This document shows, one piece after another, positions 18,115 to 26,492 of a stretch of DNA of 64,000 nt. This stretch comes from Bacteroidota bacterium (GTDB taxonomy: Bacteria; Bacteroidota; Bacteroidia; B-17B0; Aurantibacillaceae), in assembly GCA_947450025.1 (NCBI GenBank), contig CANFTW010000008.1, positions 1 through 64,000 on the forward strand, in the 5' to 3' direction. A program made the translations under genes and the position numbers. The notes beneath the pieces were generated by a model that worked only from the letters and a program-made list of their open reading frames with translations, was not told where the DNA came from and ran no database searches. The stretch's first letter is position 1. Each line of letters starts with the position of its first letter.

Positions 18115-18432
18115 TTAATCTTCAAATTTTTTTTTGAAAACTTCTTTTAATAAGTCAATAATCGAACTATTTAATGAACTATCCTTGTCTTTTGAAAATA
18201 TTAGGCTACCAATTGTTTTCACAATCGTTACAGTTGATTTAAAAATATCTCCATTTAGTATCCCTGAAATGATTTTATTTGTACCTACTGATACGATTTC
18301 TTCAGGAAGTGTTTTAAACTGTTCTTTTAAAGCTTTTTCATGAACTTTCAAACGTTTTTTTACACGTATTTCCTCACGATCTAAATCATCATAAGAATGA
18401 ATATAATAGTTATTCTCCATCTTCAATATCAT
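18115..18432 (-). CDS. small hypothetical protein of the YtxH/holin-family operon
   Basis: 105 residues from the ATG at 18432; an internal ATG at 18420 (MENNYYIHS) is an equally good start and would reduce the overlap with the upstream gene from 23 to 11 bp. The N-terminal half is highly charged (YDDLDREEIRVKKRLKVHEK). A mildly hydrophobic middle (KSTVTIVKTIGSLIF) is followed by a charged C-terminus. It is last of three overlapping small genes, an order often seen in Bacteroidota: YtxH protein, holin-family membrane protein, then this type. I recognise no catalytic motif; it may be a membrane-associated partner of the two proteins upstream. Confidence 0.62.
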   Translation of the reverse strand: MILKMENNYYIHSYDDLDREEIRVKKRLKVHEKALKEQFKTLPEEIVSVGTNKIISGILNGDIFKSTVTIVKTIGSLIFSKDKDSSLNSSIIDLLKEVFKKKFED

Positions 18433-18793
18433 TTAAATAATTGGTGTCTTTATCAAAAAATGTTAGAGTAATCGCATTCATAATTTTCTTAGATAATGAT
18501 AATTTAAAAATCATCATGAAAAATAAAATGGCTAGAAAATACATACCCGCTATGATACTAAACCCATAAAATAAACTTCCTGTTAAATCAGAAAAAAAGT
18601 AGCCTAACATAATGCTAATAAATAGTAGCAGAAAAAAAAACAGCACGGAAATGACTGAAATATAAACAGCTTGGCTGATAATTTTACTTGTTTTTTTTGC
18701 TGTTTGAATTTTTAATAACAATAATCTGTCATCAGAATATTTCTTAAGAAGTTCATATGTATGATCAAAATATTCTTCATGTGAATTACTCAT
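18410..18793 (-). CDS. phage-holin/DUF1469-family small membrane protein
   Basis: 127 residues with two long hydrophobic helices (about 40-64, AVYISVISVLFFFLLLFIS, and 70-97, SLFYGFSIIAGMYFLAILFF), a charged N-terminal helix and an acidic tail, DIEDGE. This two-helix layout matches the so-called phage holin superfamily III or DUF1469 proteins. Despite the name, these are chromosomal envelope proteins in Bacteroidota, and I see no phage genes nearby. It overlaps the downstream gene by 23 bp and lies 18 bp after the YtxH-like gene. The family call is moderately sure. Confidence 0.74.
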   Translation of the reverse strand: MSNSHEEYFDHTYELLKKYSDDRLLLLKIQTAKKTSKIISQAVYISVISVLFFFLLLFISIMLGYFFSDLTGSLFYGFSIIAGMYFLAILFFMMIFKLSLSKKIMNAITLTFFDKDTNYLNDIEDGE

Positions 18794-18811
18794 ATCGTAT
18801 AATTTTAGAAT

Positions 18812-19045
18812 TTAAATGGATGTTTTGTTCTCAGAATGGTCGTCGGAAAGTTTCACTAATAATTCAGATAGCTCATGCTCCATTTTTTTGATTTTATTTT
18901 TCAAGTCGTTAATAGCTTCTAATGATTTTTCTTTAGTGTTTTCAATGAAATCTTCCCCTTTTTTAGAATCTAGAAATTTCAATAAGGCAATACCAGAAAT
19001 GACTCCTATGGCGAAAGTGAAAAACATTTTAGATCTGTTATCCAT
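18812..19045 (-). CDS. YtxH-like small membrane-anchored coiled-coil protein
   Basis: 77 residues. A single N-terminal membrane segment (KMFFTFAIGVISGIALLKFL, about 5-24) is followed by a charged helix likely to form a coiled coil (ENTKEKSLEAINDLKNKIKK). This is the YtxH/gas-vesicle-like layout of small stress-associated envelope proteins. It heads a three-gene reverse-strand operon with the holin-family gene 18 bp downstream. The near-consensus box TAACTTTA on the reverse strand at 19068-19075 lies about 22 bp upstream of the ATG and could be its promoter. It diverges from the AI-2E family gene. Confidence 0.75.
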   Translation of the reverse strand: MDNRSKMFFTFAIGVISGIALLKFLDSKKGEDFIENTKEKSLEAINDLKNKIKKMEHELSELLVKLSDDHSENKTSI

Positions 19046-19108
19046 AACTTATTATTAGTATTTTTACTAAAGTTACACAAAAAACCAACAAGTCTAAAAA
19101 TATTTATA

Positions 19109-20209
19109 ATGCAAAATACCGCCGAATTTAAAAGAGATAGAACGATTTTTCTCGCCATAATTATCGTTTTTGGTTTATTACTTTTATATTCTTTAAGAGA
19201 GTATTTTACAGCGTTTTTAGGTGCTTTAATGTTCTATGTTCTGTTTAAAGAATGGATGACTCGTTTAGTGAAGCTTCGCAAGTTTAAAAAAGGAAGAGCG
19301 GCATTATTGATTGTGTTATCATCATTTTTAATCGTGCTAATTCCATTATTTTTGTTTTTTAGCATGATTTATTTTAAGATGGCTCCTATTATAAATCAAC
19401 CGCAGGTTCTTAAAGATATGGTGCATCAGGCAGATTCTACCATTACTGAAAAAATAGGCATACAACTTCTTACTGCAGATAATGTTAAGCAGATAGAGTC
19501 TTCTGCTTCAAAAATGGTATCTGGTGTTTTGAATGAAGGATTGAATTTTTTCACCTCAATTGTCATGATGTGTTTTTTCTTGTATTTCATGTTGATTAAG
19601 TTTAATAGAATGGAGGCAACTGTTTTATTAAGTTTACCTTTTAGTAACTGTAAAATAAAAATGTTTGGAAAGGAACTTAAGGCGCAAACTTTTAGTAATG
19701 CCGTTGGCATACCTTTAATAGCTATTGTTCAAGGTTTTTTTGCATATGGTGTTTATTTAGTGGTAGGATTGCCTCAGGCTGGCTTTTGGGCTTTTTTAAC
19801 AGGCTTTAGCTCTGTTATACCTATTGTTGGAACTGGTATTATTTGGGTGCCAGTTTGTATTTATATGTTTTCGATGGGTAATACGTGGCAAGGTATAACG
19901 GTATTGTTGTGGTGTGCCATCGTTATGGGAAGTATGGATAATGTAATCAGATTTGTTTTAGCAAAGAAGATGGCAGATGTTCATCCTGTTGTGACGGTTT
20001 TAGGGATTATCCTAGGCTTAAAATTTTTAGGTATAACAGGTTTAATTTTTGGTCCATTAATCATTTCATATTTCATCATATTAATGAAAATTTACTACGC
20101 TGATTATCGTAATGTTTCCAGTAAAGAGAAACCAAGAGAAAATGTTTTAGAACTAGGTGTTCCGTTCATTTATACAAAAAAAATAATTGATACTAGTGAA
20201 GATGAATAA
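19109..20209 (+). CDS. AI-2E family (PerM/UPF0118) transporter
   Basis: 366 residues with about eight membrane segments: two at the N-terminus (14-50), one near 66-93, then after a soluble loop (95-145) a cluster from 150 to 335. The late motifs QGFFAYGVYLVVGLPQAGFW, TGFSSVIPIVGTGIIWVP and GLKFLGITGLIFGPL are typical of the family. Members have been tied to autoinducer or ion efflux; the substrate cannot be read here. Its stop is directly adjacent to the convergent ruvB stop (20209/20210) with no intervening base. Confidence 0.9.
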   Translation: MQNTAEFKRDRTIFLAIIIVFGLLLLYSLREYFTAFLGALMFYVLFKEWMTRLVKLRKFKKGRAALLIVLSSFLIVLIPLFLFFSMIYFKMAPIINQPQVLKDMVHQADSTITEKIGIQLLTADNVKQIESSASKMVSGVLNEGLNFFTSIVMMCFFLYFMLIKFNRMEATVLLSLPFSNCKIKMFGKELKAQTFSNAVGIPLIAIVQGFFAYGVYLVVGLPQAGFWAFLTGFSSVIPIVGTGIIWVPVCIYMFSMGNTWQGITVLLWCAIVMGSMDNVIRFVLAKKMADVHPVVTVLGIILGLKFLGITGLIFGPLIISYFIILMKIYYADYRNVSSKEKPRENVLELGVPFIYTKKIIDTSEDE

Positions 20210-21238
20210 TTAATCTTCAAATAATCCACCCATTCGTCCTCTGTATGATTTGCCTAAATGTTTGTAGGCTTTTTCGGTAGCTTCACGCCCGCGTGGTGTT
20301 CGGCTCATATAGCCTTCTTGTATTAAAAAGGGTTCATACACCTCTTCAATTGTCCCTGACTCTTCTCCAACGGCGGTACTAATAGTTGTAATACCAACTG
20401 GTCCACCTTTAAATTTATCGATAATGGCTGATAAAATACGGATATCCATTTCATCTAATCCATTTTTATCAACGTTTAAAGCTTTTAATCCATATGTTGC
20501 AATATCAATATTAATTGTACCATCGCCTTTTATTTGTGCAAAATCTCTTACGCGTCTTAATAGAGCATTTGCAATACGTGGTGTTCCTCTGCTTCTTCTG
20601 GCAATTTCATATGCCGCTTCATCAGCAATTTCAACTCCTAAGATGTCGGAACTACGTTGAACTATTCCAGTTAATACTTTACTGTCGTAATAATTTAATC
20701 GCGAGGTAATGCCAAAACGAGCTCTTAGCGGAGCAGTTAGTAAACCGCTACGGGTTGTTGCGCCAACTAATGTAAAGGGATTTAATTTAATTTGAACCGT
20801 TCTGGCATTCGGTCCACTATCAATCATAATATCAATTTTATAATCTTCCATCGCAGAGTATAAATACTCTTCTACAATAGGACTTAAACGATGAATTTCA
20901 TCTACAAATAGCACATCAAATGGTTCGAGGTTAGTTAATAATCCCGCTAAATCACCAGGTTTATCTAATACAGGTCCGCTAGTTACTTTTAAATTAACGC
21001 CTAAATCATTCGAAATAATATGAGCTAAAGTTGTTTTACCTAAACCTGGAGGTCCATGTAATAATACATGATCAAGTGCTTCTTCTCGTTGTTTGGCTGC
21101 TTGAACGAATACGCGTAAATTATCCACCACAGACTCTTGTCCACTAAAGTCGTTAAACTCAACTGGGCGTAATGCTTTTTCGTAGTCTTTATCTGTGTTC
21201 GATAACTTATCGTTATTAGCGTCTAAATTTTCATTCAT
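20210..21238 (-). CDS. ruvB: Holliday junction branch-migration helicase RuvB
   Basis: 342 residues, full length for RuvB. Walker [10 protein letters not shown] (62-70), Walker [10 protein letters not shown] (110-118), sensor 1 GATTRSG, and the arginine-finger and C-terminal winged-helix motifs [18 protein letters not shown] and [16 protein letters not shown] are intact. It forms hexameric rings that drive RuvA-bound Holliday junctions. Neither ruvA nor ruvC is in the window, so the genes are unlinked here. The next gene on this strand begins 64 bp away and is unrelated. recG, another branch-migration helicase, lies less than 1 kb away. Confidence 0.97.
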   Translation of the reverse strand: MNENLDANNDKLSNTDKDYEKALRPVEFNDFSGQESVVDNLRVFVQAAKQREEALDHVLLHGPPGLGKTTLAHIISNDLGVNLKVTSGPVLDKPGDLAGLLTNLEPFDVLFVDEIHRLSPIVEEYLYSAMEDYKIDIMIDSGPNARTVQIKLNPFTLVGATTRSGLLTAPLRARFGITSRLNYYDSKVLTGIVQRSSDILGVEIADEAAYEIARRSRGTPRIANALLRRVRDFAQIKGDGTINIDIATYGLKALNVDKNGLDEMDIRILSAIIDKFKGGPVGITTISTAVGEESGTIEEVYEPFLIQEGYMSRTPRGREATEKAYKHLGKSYRGRMGGLFED

Positions 21239-21301
21239 TAACGTAAAAATACGAATTTAATAAGTAGCTAACTGCTATATTTTGTAGCATTTTGAAAGAG
21301 C

Positions 21302-21970
21302 TTACCAATAAGCTGGACCAAATTTTTGAGTTATTTTTGATTTTGGAAAGGTCATATAAAAAATTTGATCGAGCCAAATTAATAATTTTGGAGCTAAAAC
21401 AAACGAGTTAAGTTTTGTGCCAACATATTTCGTGTTTCTTAAAGCTAACCTTGCACACACGTCCAATCCTAAGCCGCACCATTTCGTTATTTTAAATTGA
21501 ACAGTGATACCAGGTTCATAAAACAATAACAATCTTTGTTTTGATTTAATGGTTTTAGAACCATCTCTGTATTGAGTCCAATATAGGCCTGTTCCAACTT
21601 GTATAGGAACACTTAATTGCCAACGTTTTGTTTTGTGAAATACAAAATCTGCATAATAACAGATATAGCCAAATTTTAAATAGTCTTCAACATATTTAGT
21701 ATTGCCAGAGGCATCTGTAATTAATTTAGAATCACCAACAGGTGTATCTAGCCAACTATATCCTATACCTACACGAAGCTTTCTTCTAAAACTCAATCCT
21801 AATCTTATACCACTAACTTTTGTTGCATTGTGGTTTAAAAAAGAGTAACGAGATTCTAAGCGAGCATCAATACTTGGTTTGGAATTTAGAAATACTTTAA
21901 ATGTATCTAAAAATTGCCCTTTCATAAAAAATGACAGATTTAAAAATACAATAAAGATGAAAGGTTTCAT
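21302..21970 (-). CDS. exported hypothetical protein, probable outer-membrane beta-barrel
   Basis: 222 residues. The N-terminus (MKPFIFIVFLNLSFFMKGQ) looks like a signal peptide with Gln after the likely cut. The rest alternates polar and aromatic residues in short strands (for example IRLGLSFRRKLRVGIGYSW, YYADFVFHKTKRW, GTGLYWTQYRDG), the pattern of an outer-membrane barrel. I do not recognise a family beyond that. A reverse-strand TATTTTTG box at 21975-21982 sits only 4 bp from the ATG, so the mRNA may have almost no leader. It diverges from recG. Confidence 0.68.
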   Translation of the reverse strand: MKPFIFIVFLNLSFFMKGQFLDTFKVFLNSKPSIDARLESRYSFLNHNATKVSGIRLGLSFRRKLRVGIGYSWLDTPVGDSKLITDASGNTKYVEDYLKFGYICYYADFVFHKTKRWQLSVPIQVGTGLYWTQYRDGSKTIKSKQRLLLFYEPGITVQFKITKWCGLGLDVCARLALRNTKYVGTKLNSFVLAPKLLIWLDQIFYMTFPKSKITQKFGPAYW

Positions 21971-21974
21971 GATA

Positions 21975-21982
21975 CAAAAATA
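21975..21982 (-). promoter_or_regulatory. -7 box of the exported hypothetical gene
   Basis: CAAAAATA on the + strand is TATTTTTG on the reverse strand, an exact TAnnTTTG match. It lies 4 bp upstream of the ATG at 21970, implying a leaderless or nearly leaderless mRNA. No good -33 TTTG is seen at the usual 17-23 bp spacing, so support is moderate. Confidence 0.45.
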
Positions 21983-22018
21983 ACAGAGATTGATTGTTTA
22001 TAAATTGATGTTTCAAAA

Positions 22019-22049
22019 TTGTATTAACAGCAGATGTGTATTAATTTTG
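22019..22049 (+). promoter_or_regulatory. Bacteroidota-type promoter of recG
   Basis: TTG at 22019-22021, a 20-bp spacer, then TAATTTTG at 22042-22049, an exact match to TAnnTTTG. The expected transcription start (about 4-8 bp after the box) falls at 22053-22057, right on the ATG at 22055. This favours that ATG over the upstream in-frame ATG at 22034, which would lie inside the spacer. Confidence 0.6.
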
Positions 22050-22054
22050 CTAAA

Positions 22055-24163
22055 ATGACACCTTCTTTTTTAGATACTCCCATTGAATACCTCAAAGGTA
22101 TTGGTCCGCAAAGGGCTGAATTACTGCAAAAAGAATTATTCATCTTCACTTATAAAGATTTACTAACGCATTATCCTTTTAGGTATGTTGATAGAACTCA
22201 ATTTCATAGTGTAAGAGAGGTTATTGAAGATTCGGCTTACTATCAGTTACGTGGTCATATTATTGAGATTGATTTTATAGGTGACAAGCGCACTAAACGA
22301 TTAGTCGCTAAATTTAGAGATAGTTCAGGTGTTATTGAATTAGTTTGGTTTCAAGGCGCTAAATGGATGGCAGAGAAACTAAAATCAAATACAGAATACA
22401 TCGTATATGGAAAAGCAACATCGTTTATGGGGCGCTTTAATATGGCTCATCCTGAAATTAATGTCGTAACACCAGAACTTTTAGCAAGCCAGTCCTCTTT
22501 TCAATCGGTTTATAATAGTACTGAAAAATTAAAATTTCGAAATTTAGATAGTGATGGTATTCGTAAATGTATGCGTTTACTAAGTGTTCAATTAAATGAA
22601 CATCATATTTCAGAGACTTTAACCAAAACAGTTATTCTAGATTTTAATTTATTGTCTAAGCTTGAGGCTTTAAGGCAAATACATTTTCCTGATTCTAAAG
22701 AATTATTAGAACGTGCAAAGTTCAGATTAAAATTTGAAGAACTATTTTATGTGCAGCTTCGATTGTTAAGAAGCAATTTAGTCCGCCATCAAATTACACA
22801 AGGCTTTGTATTTAGTAAAGTTGGCGAAGTGTTTAATGATTTTTACAATCATCATTTACCATTTCAATTAACCAATGCTCAAAAGCGTGTGGTGAAAGAA
22901 ATTAGAATAGATATGGGCTCAGGAAAACAAATGAGTCGTTTAGTGCAAGGTGATGTGGGAAGCGGAAAAACATTAGTAGCCTTATTAAGTATGTTGTTGG
23001 CTATTGATAATGGATTTCAATCGTGTTTAATGGCACCAACAGAAATTTTGGCAAAACAACATTTTGAAACTATTTCAGAGTTAGTAAAACCATTAGGGAT
23101 ACAAGTGGCATTATTAACCGGTTCTTCAAAAACCAAAGCAAGACGGGAATTACATGCGGCTTTAGAATCAGGAACTATTGATATTTTAATTGGCACTCAT
23201 GCATTAATTGAAGACGTGGTTGTTTTTAAAAATTTAGGACTTGTTGTTATTGATGAGCAACACCGTTTTGGCGTTGCTCAGCGAGGTAAATTGCATAAAA
23301 AAAACATTCAACCGCCACACGTTTTGATTATGACGGCTACTCCAATTCCAAGAACGTTAGCCATGACGTTATATGGCGATTTGGATACCTCTGTGATTGA
23401 TGAATTACCACCTGGGCGAAAACCTATAACAACCATGCACTTTATGGAAAGTCAGCGTTTGCGATTAATTGGGTTTATAAAACAAGAAATCGCTTTAGGT
23501 AGACAAGTTTATATTGTGTATCCTTTGATTCAGGAAAGTGAAAAAATGGATTATCAAAATTTAGAGCGGGGTTATGATGCACTATTACATGATTTTCAGC
23601 CACCGCACTATCAAATTAGTATTGTGCATGGAAAGCTAACGTCACAACAAAAAGAATTTGAAATGCAACGTTTTATTAAACGTGAAACACAAATTATGGT
23701 AGCAACAACGGTTATTGAAGTTGGTGTTAATATTCCGAACGCCTCGGTGATGGTGATTGAAAGCGCTGAACGTTTTGGCTTATCTCAATTACACCAATTA
23801 AGAGGAAGAGTAGGGCGTGGTGCAGATAAATCATATTGTATATTAATGACGTCCTATAAATTAGGCGCTGATAGTAAACTGCGAATGGAAACCATGGTAA
23901 GGACCAATGATGGCTTTGAAATTAGTGAGGTAGATTTGAAATTACGAGGACCTGGAGATTTAGATGGAACTCAACAAAGTGGAGTCATGGATTTAAAAAT
24001 AGCAGATTTAGCTCAAGACGGCCAAATTTTATCTTTAGCACGCTCTTCGGCACAAGCTATTTTAAATGAAGACCCGAATTTATCTGGTCAAGAGAATCAA
24101 TTATTGATTAGCCAACTTCATGCTCAGGGTAAAACCAGGTCTTCTTGGAGTAAAATAGGTTAG
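22055..24163 (+). CDS. recG: ATP-dependent DNA helicase RecG
   Basis: 702 residues from the ATG at 22055 (MTPSFLDTPIEYLKGIGPQR), the usual start context for RecG. An in-frame ATG at 22034 adds seven residues but lies upstream of the predicted transcription start. The N-terminal wedge/OB part (RGHIIEIDFIGDKRTKRLVA) precedes the helicase motor: Walker A GDVGSGKT (299-306), motif II DEQH (400-403), TATPIPRTLAMTLYGDL and QLRGRVGRG. RecG reverses stalled forks and remodels D- and R-loops. It diverges from an exported-protein gene and has its own promoter. Confidence 0.96.
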   Translation: MTPSFLDTPIEYLKGIGPQRAELLQKELFIFTYKDLLTHYPFRYVDRTQFHSVREVIEDSAYYQLRGHIIEIDFIGDKRTKRLVAKFRDSSGVIELVWFQGAKWMAEKLKSNTEYIVYGKATSFMGRFNMAHPEINVVTPELLASQSSFQSVYNSTEKLKFRNLDSDGIRKCMRLLSVQLNEHHISETLTKTVILDFNLLSKLEALRQIHFPDSKELLERAKFRLKFEELFYVQLRLLRSNLVRHQITQGFVFSKVGEVFNDFYNHHLPFQLTNAQKRVVKEIRIDMGSGKQMSRLVQGDVGSGKTLVALLSMLLAIDNGFQSCLMAPTEILAKQHFETISELVKPLGIQVALLTGSSKTKARRELHAALESGTIDILIGTHALIEDVVVFKNLGLVVIDEQHRFGVAQRGKLHKKNIQPPHVLIMTATPIPRTLAMTLYGDLDTSVIDELPPGRKPITTMHFMESQRLRLIGFIKQEIALGRQVYIVYPLIQESEKMDYQNLERGYDALLHDFQPPHYQISIVHGKLTSQQKEFEMQRFIKRETQIMVATTVIEVGVNIPNASVMVIESAERFGLSQLHQLRGRVGRGADKSYCILMTSYKLGADSKLRMETMVRTNDGFEISEVDLKLRGPGDLDGTQQSGVMDLKIADLAQDGQILSLARSSAQAILNEDPNLSGQENQLLISQLHAQGKTRSSWSKIG

Positions 24164-24194
24164 TTTGTTTAATTCGTTAAAAGTATTATTTTTG
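24164..24194 (+). promoter_or_regulatory. promoter of the small exported-protein gene
   Basis: TTTG at 24164-24167, a 19-bp spacer and TATTTTTG at 24187-24194 fit TTTG-N19-TAnnTTTG very well. The box begins directly after the recG stop codon. Transcription should start near 24199-24202, so ATGs at 24210 or 24216 are more likely starts than those upstream. Confidence 0.6.
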
Positions 24195-24209
24195 ATGAAG
24201 TTAAATCTA

Positions 24210-24497
24210 ATGACAATGAAAGTAGTTGTTTTTATATACATATTTATCTTTGCAAGTTTGTTTAAATTACAGGCTTCTCAAAAACATTTATTCATTCAAC
24301 AACATCCTAAGGATTGTGTTAAGCATCCTCAAATATTAAAACCTCAGAGTGCTGAAAAAAATAAGGCATCTGCGGAAAAGATTGTTAAAAATGGCTCGTC
24401 GGCTAAAAGCAGTGCTTCGATCCCTCATTTTAGCGTACTAAATTTCATTAACTTCTTTTATACAAAAGATACTTTGGATAATTTACATGTGATGTAA
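24210..24497 (+). CDS. small exported protein, unknown function
   Basis: 95 residues from the ATG at 24210; an ATG at 24195 abuts the promoter box and is unlikely, and 24216 is a close alternative. A signal peptide (MTMKVVVFIYIFIFASLFKLQA) is followed by SQKHLF, again with Gln near the likely cut. A low-complexity Lys/Ser/Ala middle (KPQSAEKNKASAEKIV) follows, then a short hydrophobic end, FSVLNFINFFY. I recognise no family. The strong promoter just upstream and the signal peptide argue that it is expressed. It lies directly behind recG but is probably transcribed separately. Confidence 0.5.
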   Translation: MTMKVVVFIYIFIFASLFKLQASQKHLFIQQHPKDCVKHPQILKPQSAEKNKASAEKIVKNGSSAKSSASIPHFSVLNFINFFYTKDTLDNLHVM

Positions 24498-24649
24498 TTC
24501 TCATGTTTCGTTTAGCTTTACCTTGTAATTACTACATTTAAATAAGTAAATGACTTTTTGTGTTTGGAAATTTTTATTAATTTTAGATTACATTAATGGT
24601 TCTAAATTGTTCTAAAATTTTTACTCAATTATTATTTTACATCAAGCGT

Positions 24650-25618
24650 ATGAAAAATCAACTTTTTACCTTTTATTTTATAATTGCTGCATCAGTTGCA
24701 TTAGCGCAGATTAAAAGTAGCGATATTGTAAATCTAAAAAACACAAAAATTAGTTCAATTGCTTGCGGTTTATCAACTACTGGAAGTTGCAGTGCTCCAA
24801 ACCTAATAGCAATAGGAACTGGAACAAATGTTAACCCAAGTACTAGCTATCCTGCAATCTATAGTAATTGGTATAAGAATGCTCGACATCAAATATTATA
24901 TTTAGCAAGTGAGTTAGCCGCTGCCGGTGTATTACCTGGTAAAATTTCAAGCATCTCTTGGAATATAATTACGATTAATGGAACCACTACCTATCCTAAC
25001 TTTTCAATAAAAATGAAATGTACCAATGAAATTGATTTAGTTCCAACTAGTCCATTTGATAGCATAGGTTTGACGCAAGTTTATTTTACTCCAAATAGTA
25101 ATATCACAACTGGTTGGAATACTTATAATTTTCAAAACGCTTATGTATGGGATGGTGTATCGAACCTTTTAATTGATGTATGTACTGATTTTACAACTAT
25201 ATATACAAATAATTCATCATCGCCCTACACGGCAACTTCATTTAATTCAGTCAAATGGGTTAATAGTGATATAACACAAGCTTGTGGTTTGAATTCATAT
25301 TCATCTGGATATACTACAAATACAACTTACAGACCAAATATTAAATTTGGTAATTGTGATGATTTAACAAGTACTGGTGAGCAAATTAAGCAAACTGCTA
25401 ATCTTATTATTTATCCAAATCCAACAAGTGGTGAAATAACACTAAACATAGATGATTCAAATAATGCACATGAATACAGCGTTTATGATCAATTAGGAAG
25501 AGAGGTTAAAAATGGTAAGCTTCAGTCTAATAAATCTACTATAAATCTTGATTTACAATCAGGCTTATATTTTATTGCAATTGGTAATCGTGTTGCAAAG
25601 ATTCAGGTAATAAACTAA
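24650..25618 (+). CDS. T9SS-exported protein with C-terminal sorting domain
   Basis: 322 residues. Of two possible starts, the ATG at 24650 gives a clean signal peptide (MKNQLFTFYFIIAASVALA, cut before Gln20); the in-frame ATG at 24596 would put a polar stretch before it. The mature region is Ser/Thr/Asn-rich with few cysteines (ACGLSTTGSCSAPN at its start). The last 70 or so residues from LIIYPNPTSGEITLN to GLYFIAIGNRVAKIQVIN form a type A sorting tail. No enzymatic motif is seen. It is probably a surface or secreted adhesin-like protein. Confidence 0.85.
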   Translation: MKNQLFTFYFIIAASVALAQIKSSDIVNLKNTKISSIACGLSTTGSCSAPNLIAIGTGTNVNPSTSYPAIYSNWYKNARHQILYLASELAAAGVLPGKISSISWNIITINGTTTYPNFSIKMKCTNEIDLVPTSPFDSIGLTQVYFTPNSNITTGWNTYNFQNAYVWDGVSNLLIDVCTDFTTIYTNNSSSPYTATSFNSVKWVNSDITQACGLNSYSSGYTTNTTYRPNIKFGNCDDLTSTGEQIKQTANLIIYPNPTSGEITLNIDDSNNAHEYSVYDQLGREVKNGKLQSNKSTINLDLQSGLYFIAIGNRVAKIQVIN

Positions 25619-25716
25619 AATTAAAGACCAGAAAAGAAAGTGCTAAAATGCAAAAGTTGATAGTTGTAACTTCAAAAAAAATTAATTCTATTGTCTAATT
25701 TGTGATGTTTCTATTT

Positions 25717-26433
25717 TTACTTCAAATCAAATAAATTTTCTACACCAATATATCGATTAACGGTAAATCCTTCTGCATAAGCACAATTAATACTTCTTCC
25801 TAAAATTATATTTTTTGATTTTACAGAATCAATAAAGTGTTGACTAGATATTGGAGTTTCTGGCTCTTTTGAATTTGGATTAAAAAATTGTGATGAATAC
25901 GCTAAGATAGATTCTAATTTTTTATCCATATGTGCACTGATGTCAACTACAAAATCAGGCTCTATAAAATGGTCTTGTATGTAATGGTAAACCGCTTTTG
26001 GACGCCAAACGGTTTGAATGAGATTTTGGTCTCTTGTTTCTATTTTTGATAGTCCGCTATAAAAGCAAGCGTCTGCCGCTAATTTAGCTGACCGACCATG
26101 ATCAGGGTGCCTATCAGATATGGCGTTGCATAATACGATTTCTGGTTGGTATTTTCTGATGATTTGAATAATTTGTTTTTGATATATTTCATTGTTTTCA
26201 AAAAAACCATCCGGCATATCTAATTGCTCTCTCACAGAAACTCCTAAAATTTTTGCGGCCTCGTTGGCTTCTTCAGTTCTTAAATTAGCACTTCCTCGAG
26301 TTCCTAATTCTCCTTTGGTTAAATCTAATAAGCCTACGGTTTTCCCTAAAGCAATATGTTTTAAAATAGTTCCTGATGCCGATAACTCAACATCATCTGG
26401 GTGAACACCTATTGCTAATATATCTAGTTTCAT
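25717..26433 (-). CDS. bshB1: bacillithiol biosynthesis deacetylase BshB1
   Basis: 238 residues of the LmbE/PIG-L zinc deacetylase family. The metal and acid/base motif is HPDD (11-14) in AIGVHPDDVELSASG, with a second metal His in SDRHPDHGRSAKLAADACFYSGL. The latter stretch and GELGTRGSANLRTEEA are specific to BshB1. It removes acetyl from GlcNAc-malate in bacillithiol synthesis, the low-molecular-weight thiol of many Bacteroidota. Other bsh genes are not in the window. A near-perfect palindrome separates it from the macroglobulin gene upstream on the same strand. Confidence 0.94.
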   Translation of the reverse strand: MKLDILAIGVHPDDVELSASGTILKHIALGKTVGLLDLTKGELGTRGSANLRTEEANEAAKILGVSVREQLDMPDGFFENNEIYQKQIIQIIRKYQPEIVLCNAISDRHPDHGRSAKLAADACFYSGLSKIETRDQNLIQTVWRPKAVYHYIQDHFIEPDFVVDISAHMDKKLESILAYSSQFFNPNSKEPETPISSQHFIDSVKSKNIILGRSINCAYAEGFTVNRYIGVENLFDLK

Positions 26434-26443
26434 ATGTTTTTAT

Positions 26444-26480
26444 TTAGACCCGAAAGGTTTTTAAAACCTTTCGGGTCTAA
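26444..26480. repeat. 18-bp perfect inverted repeat, possible terminator or dispersed palindrome
   Basis: TTAGACCCGAAAGGTTTT (26444-26461) and its exact reverse complement (26463-26480) are separated by one base. It lies between the end of the macroglobulin gene and the start of bshB1, both on the reverse strand. It could form a strong hairpin in either direction, but it lacks a clean poly-T tail beyond the arms. It may be a terminator, or a copy of a dispersed palindromic element. Confidence 0.7.
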
Positions 26481-26492
26481 AGTTATTTATTT

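Noticed and set aside
18410-18793. Holin-family gene plus the ORF6N gene as prophage remnants
   Set aside because: They are 25 kb apart with only housekeeping and envelope genes between, and no capsid, tail, lysin or integrase gene; the holin-family name is a fold label only.
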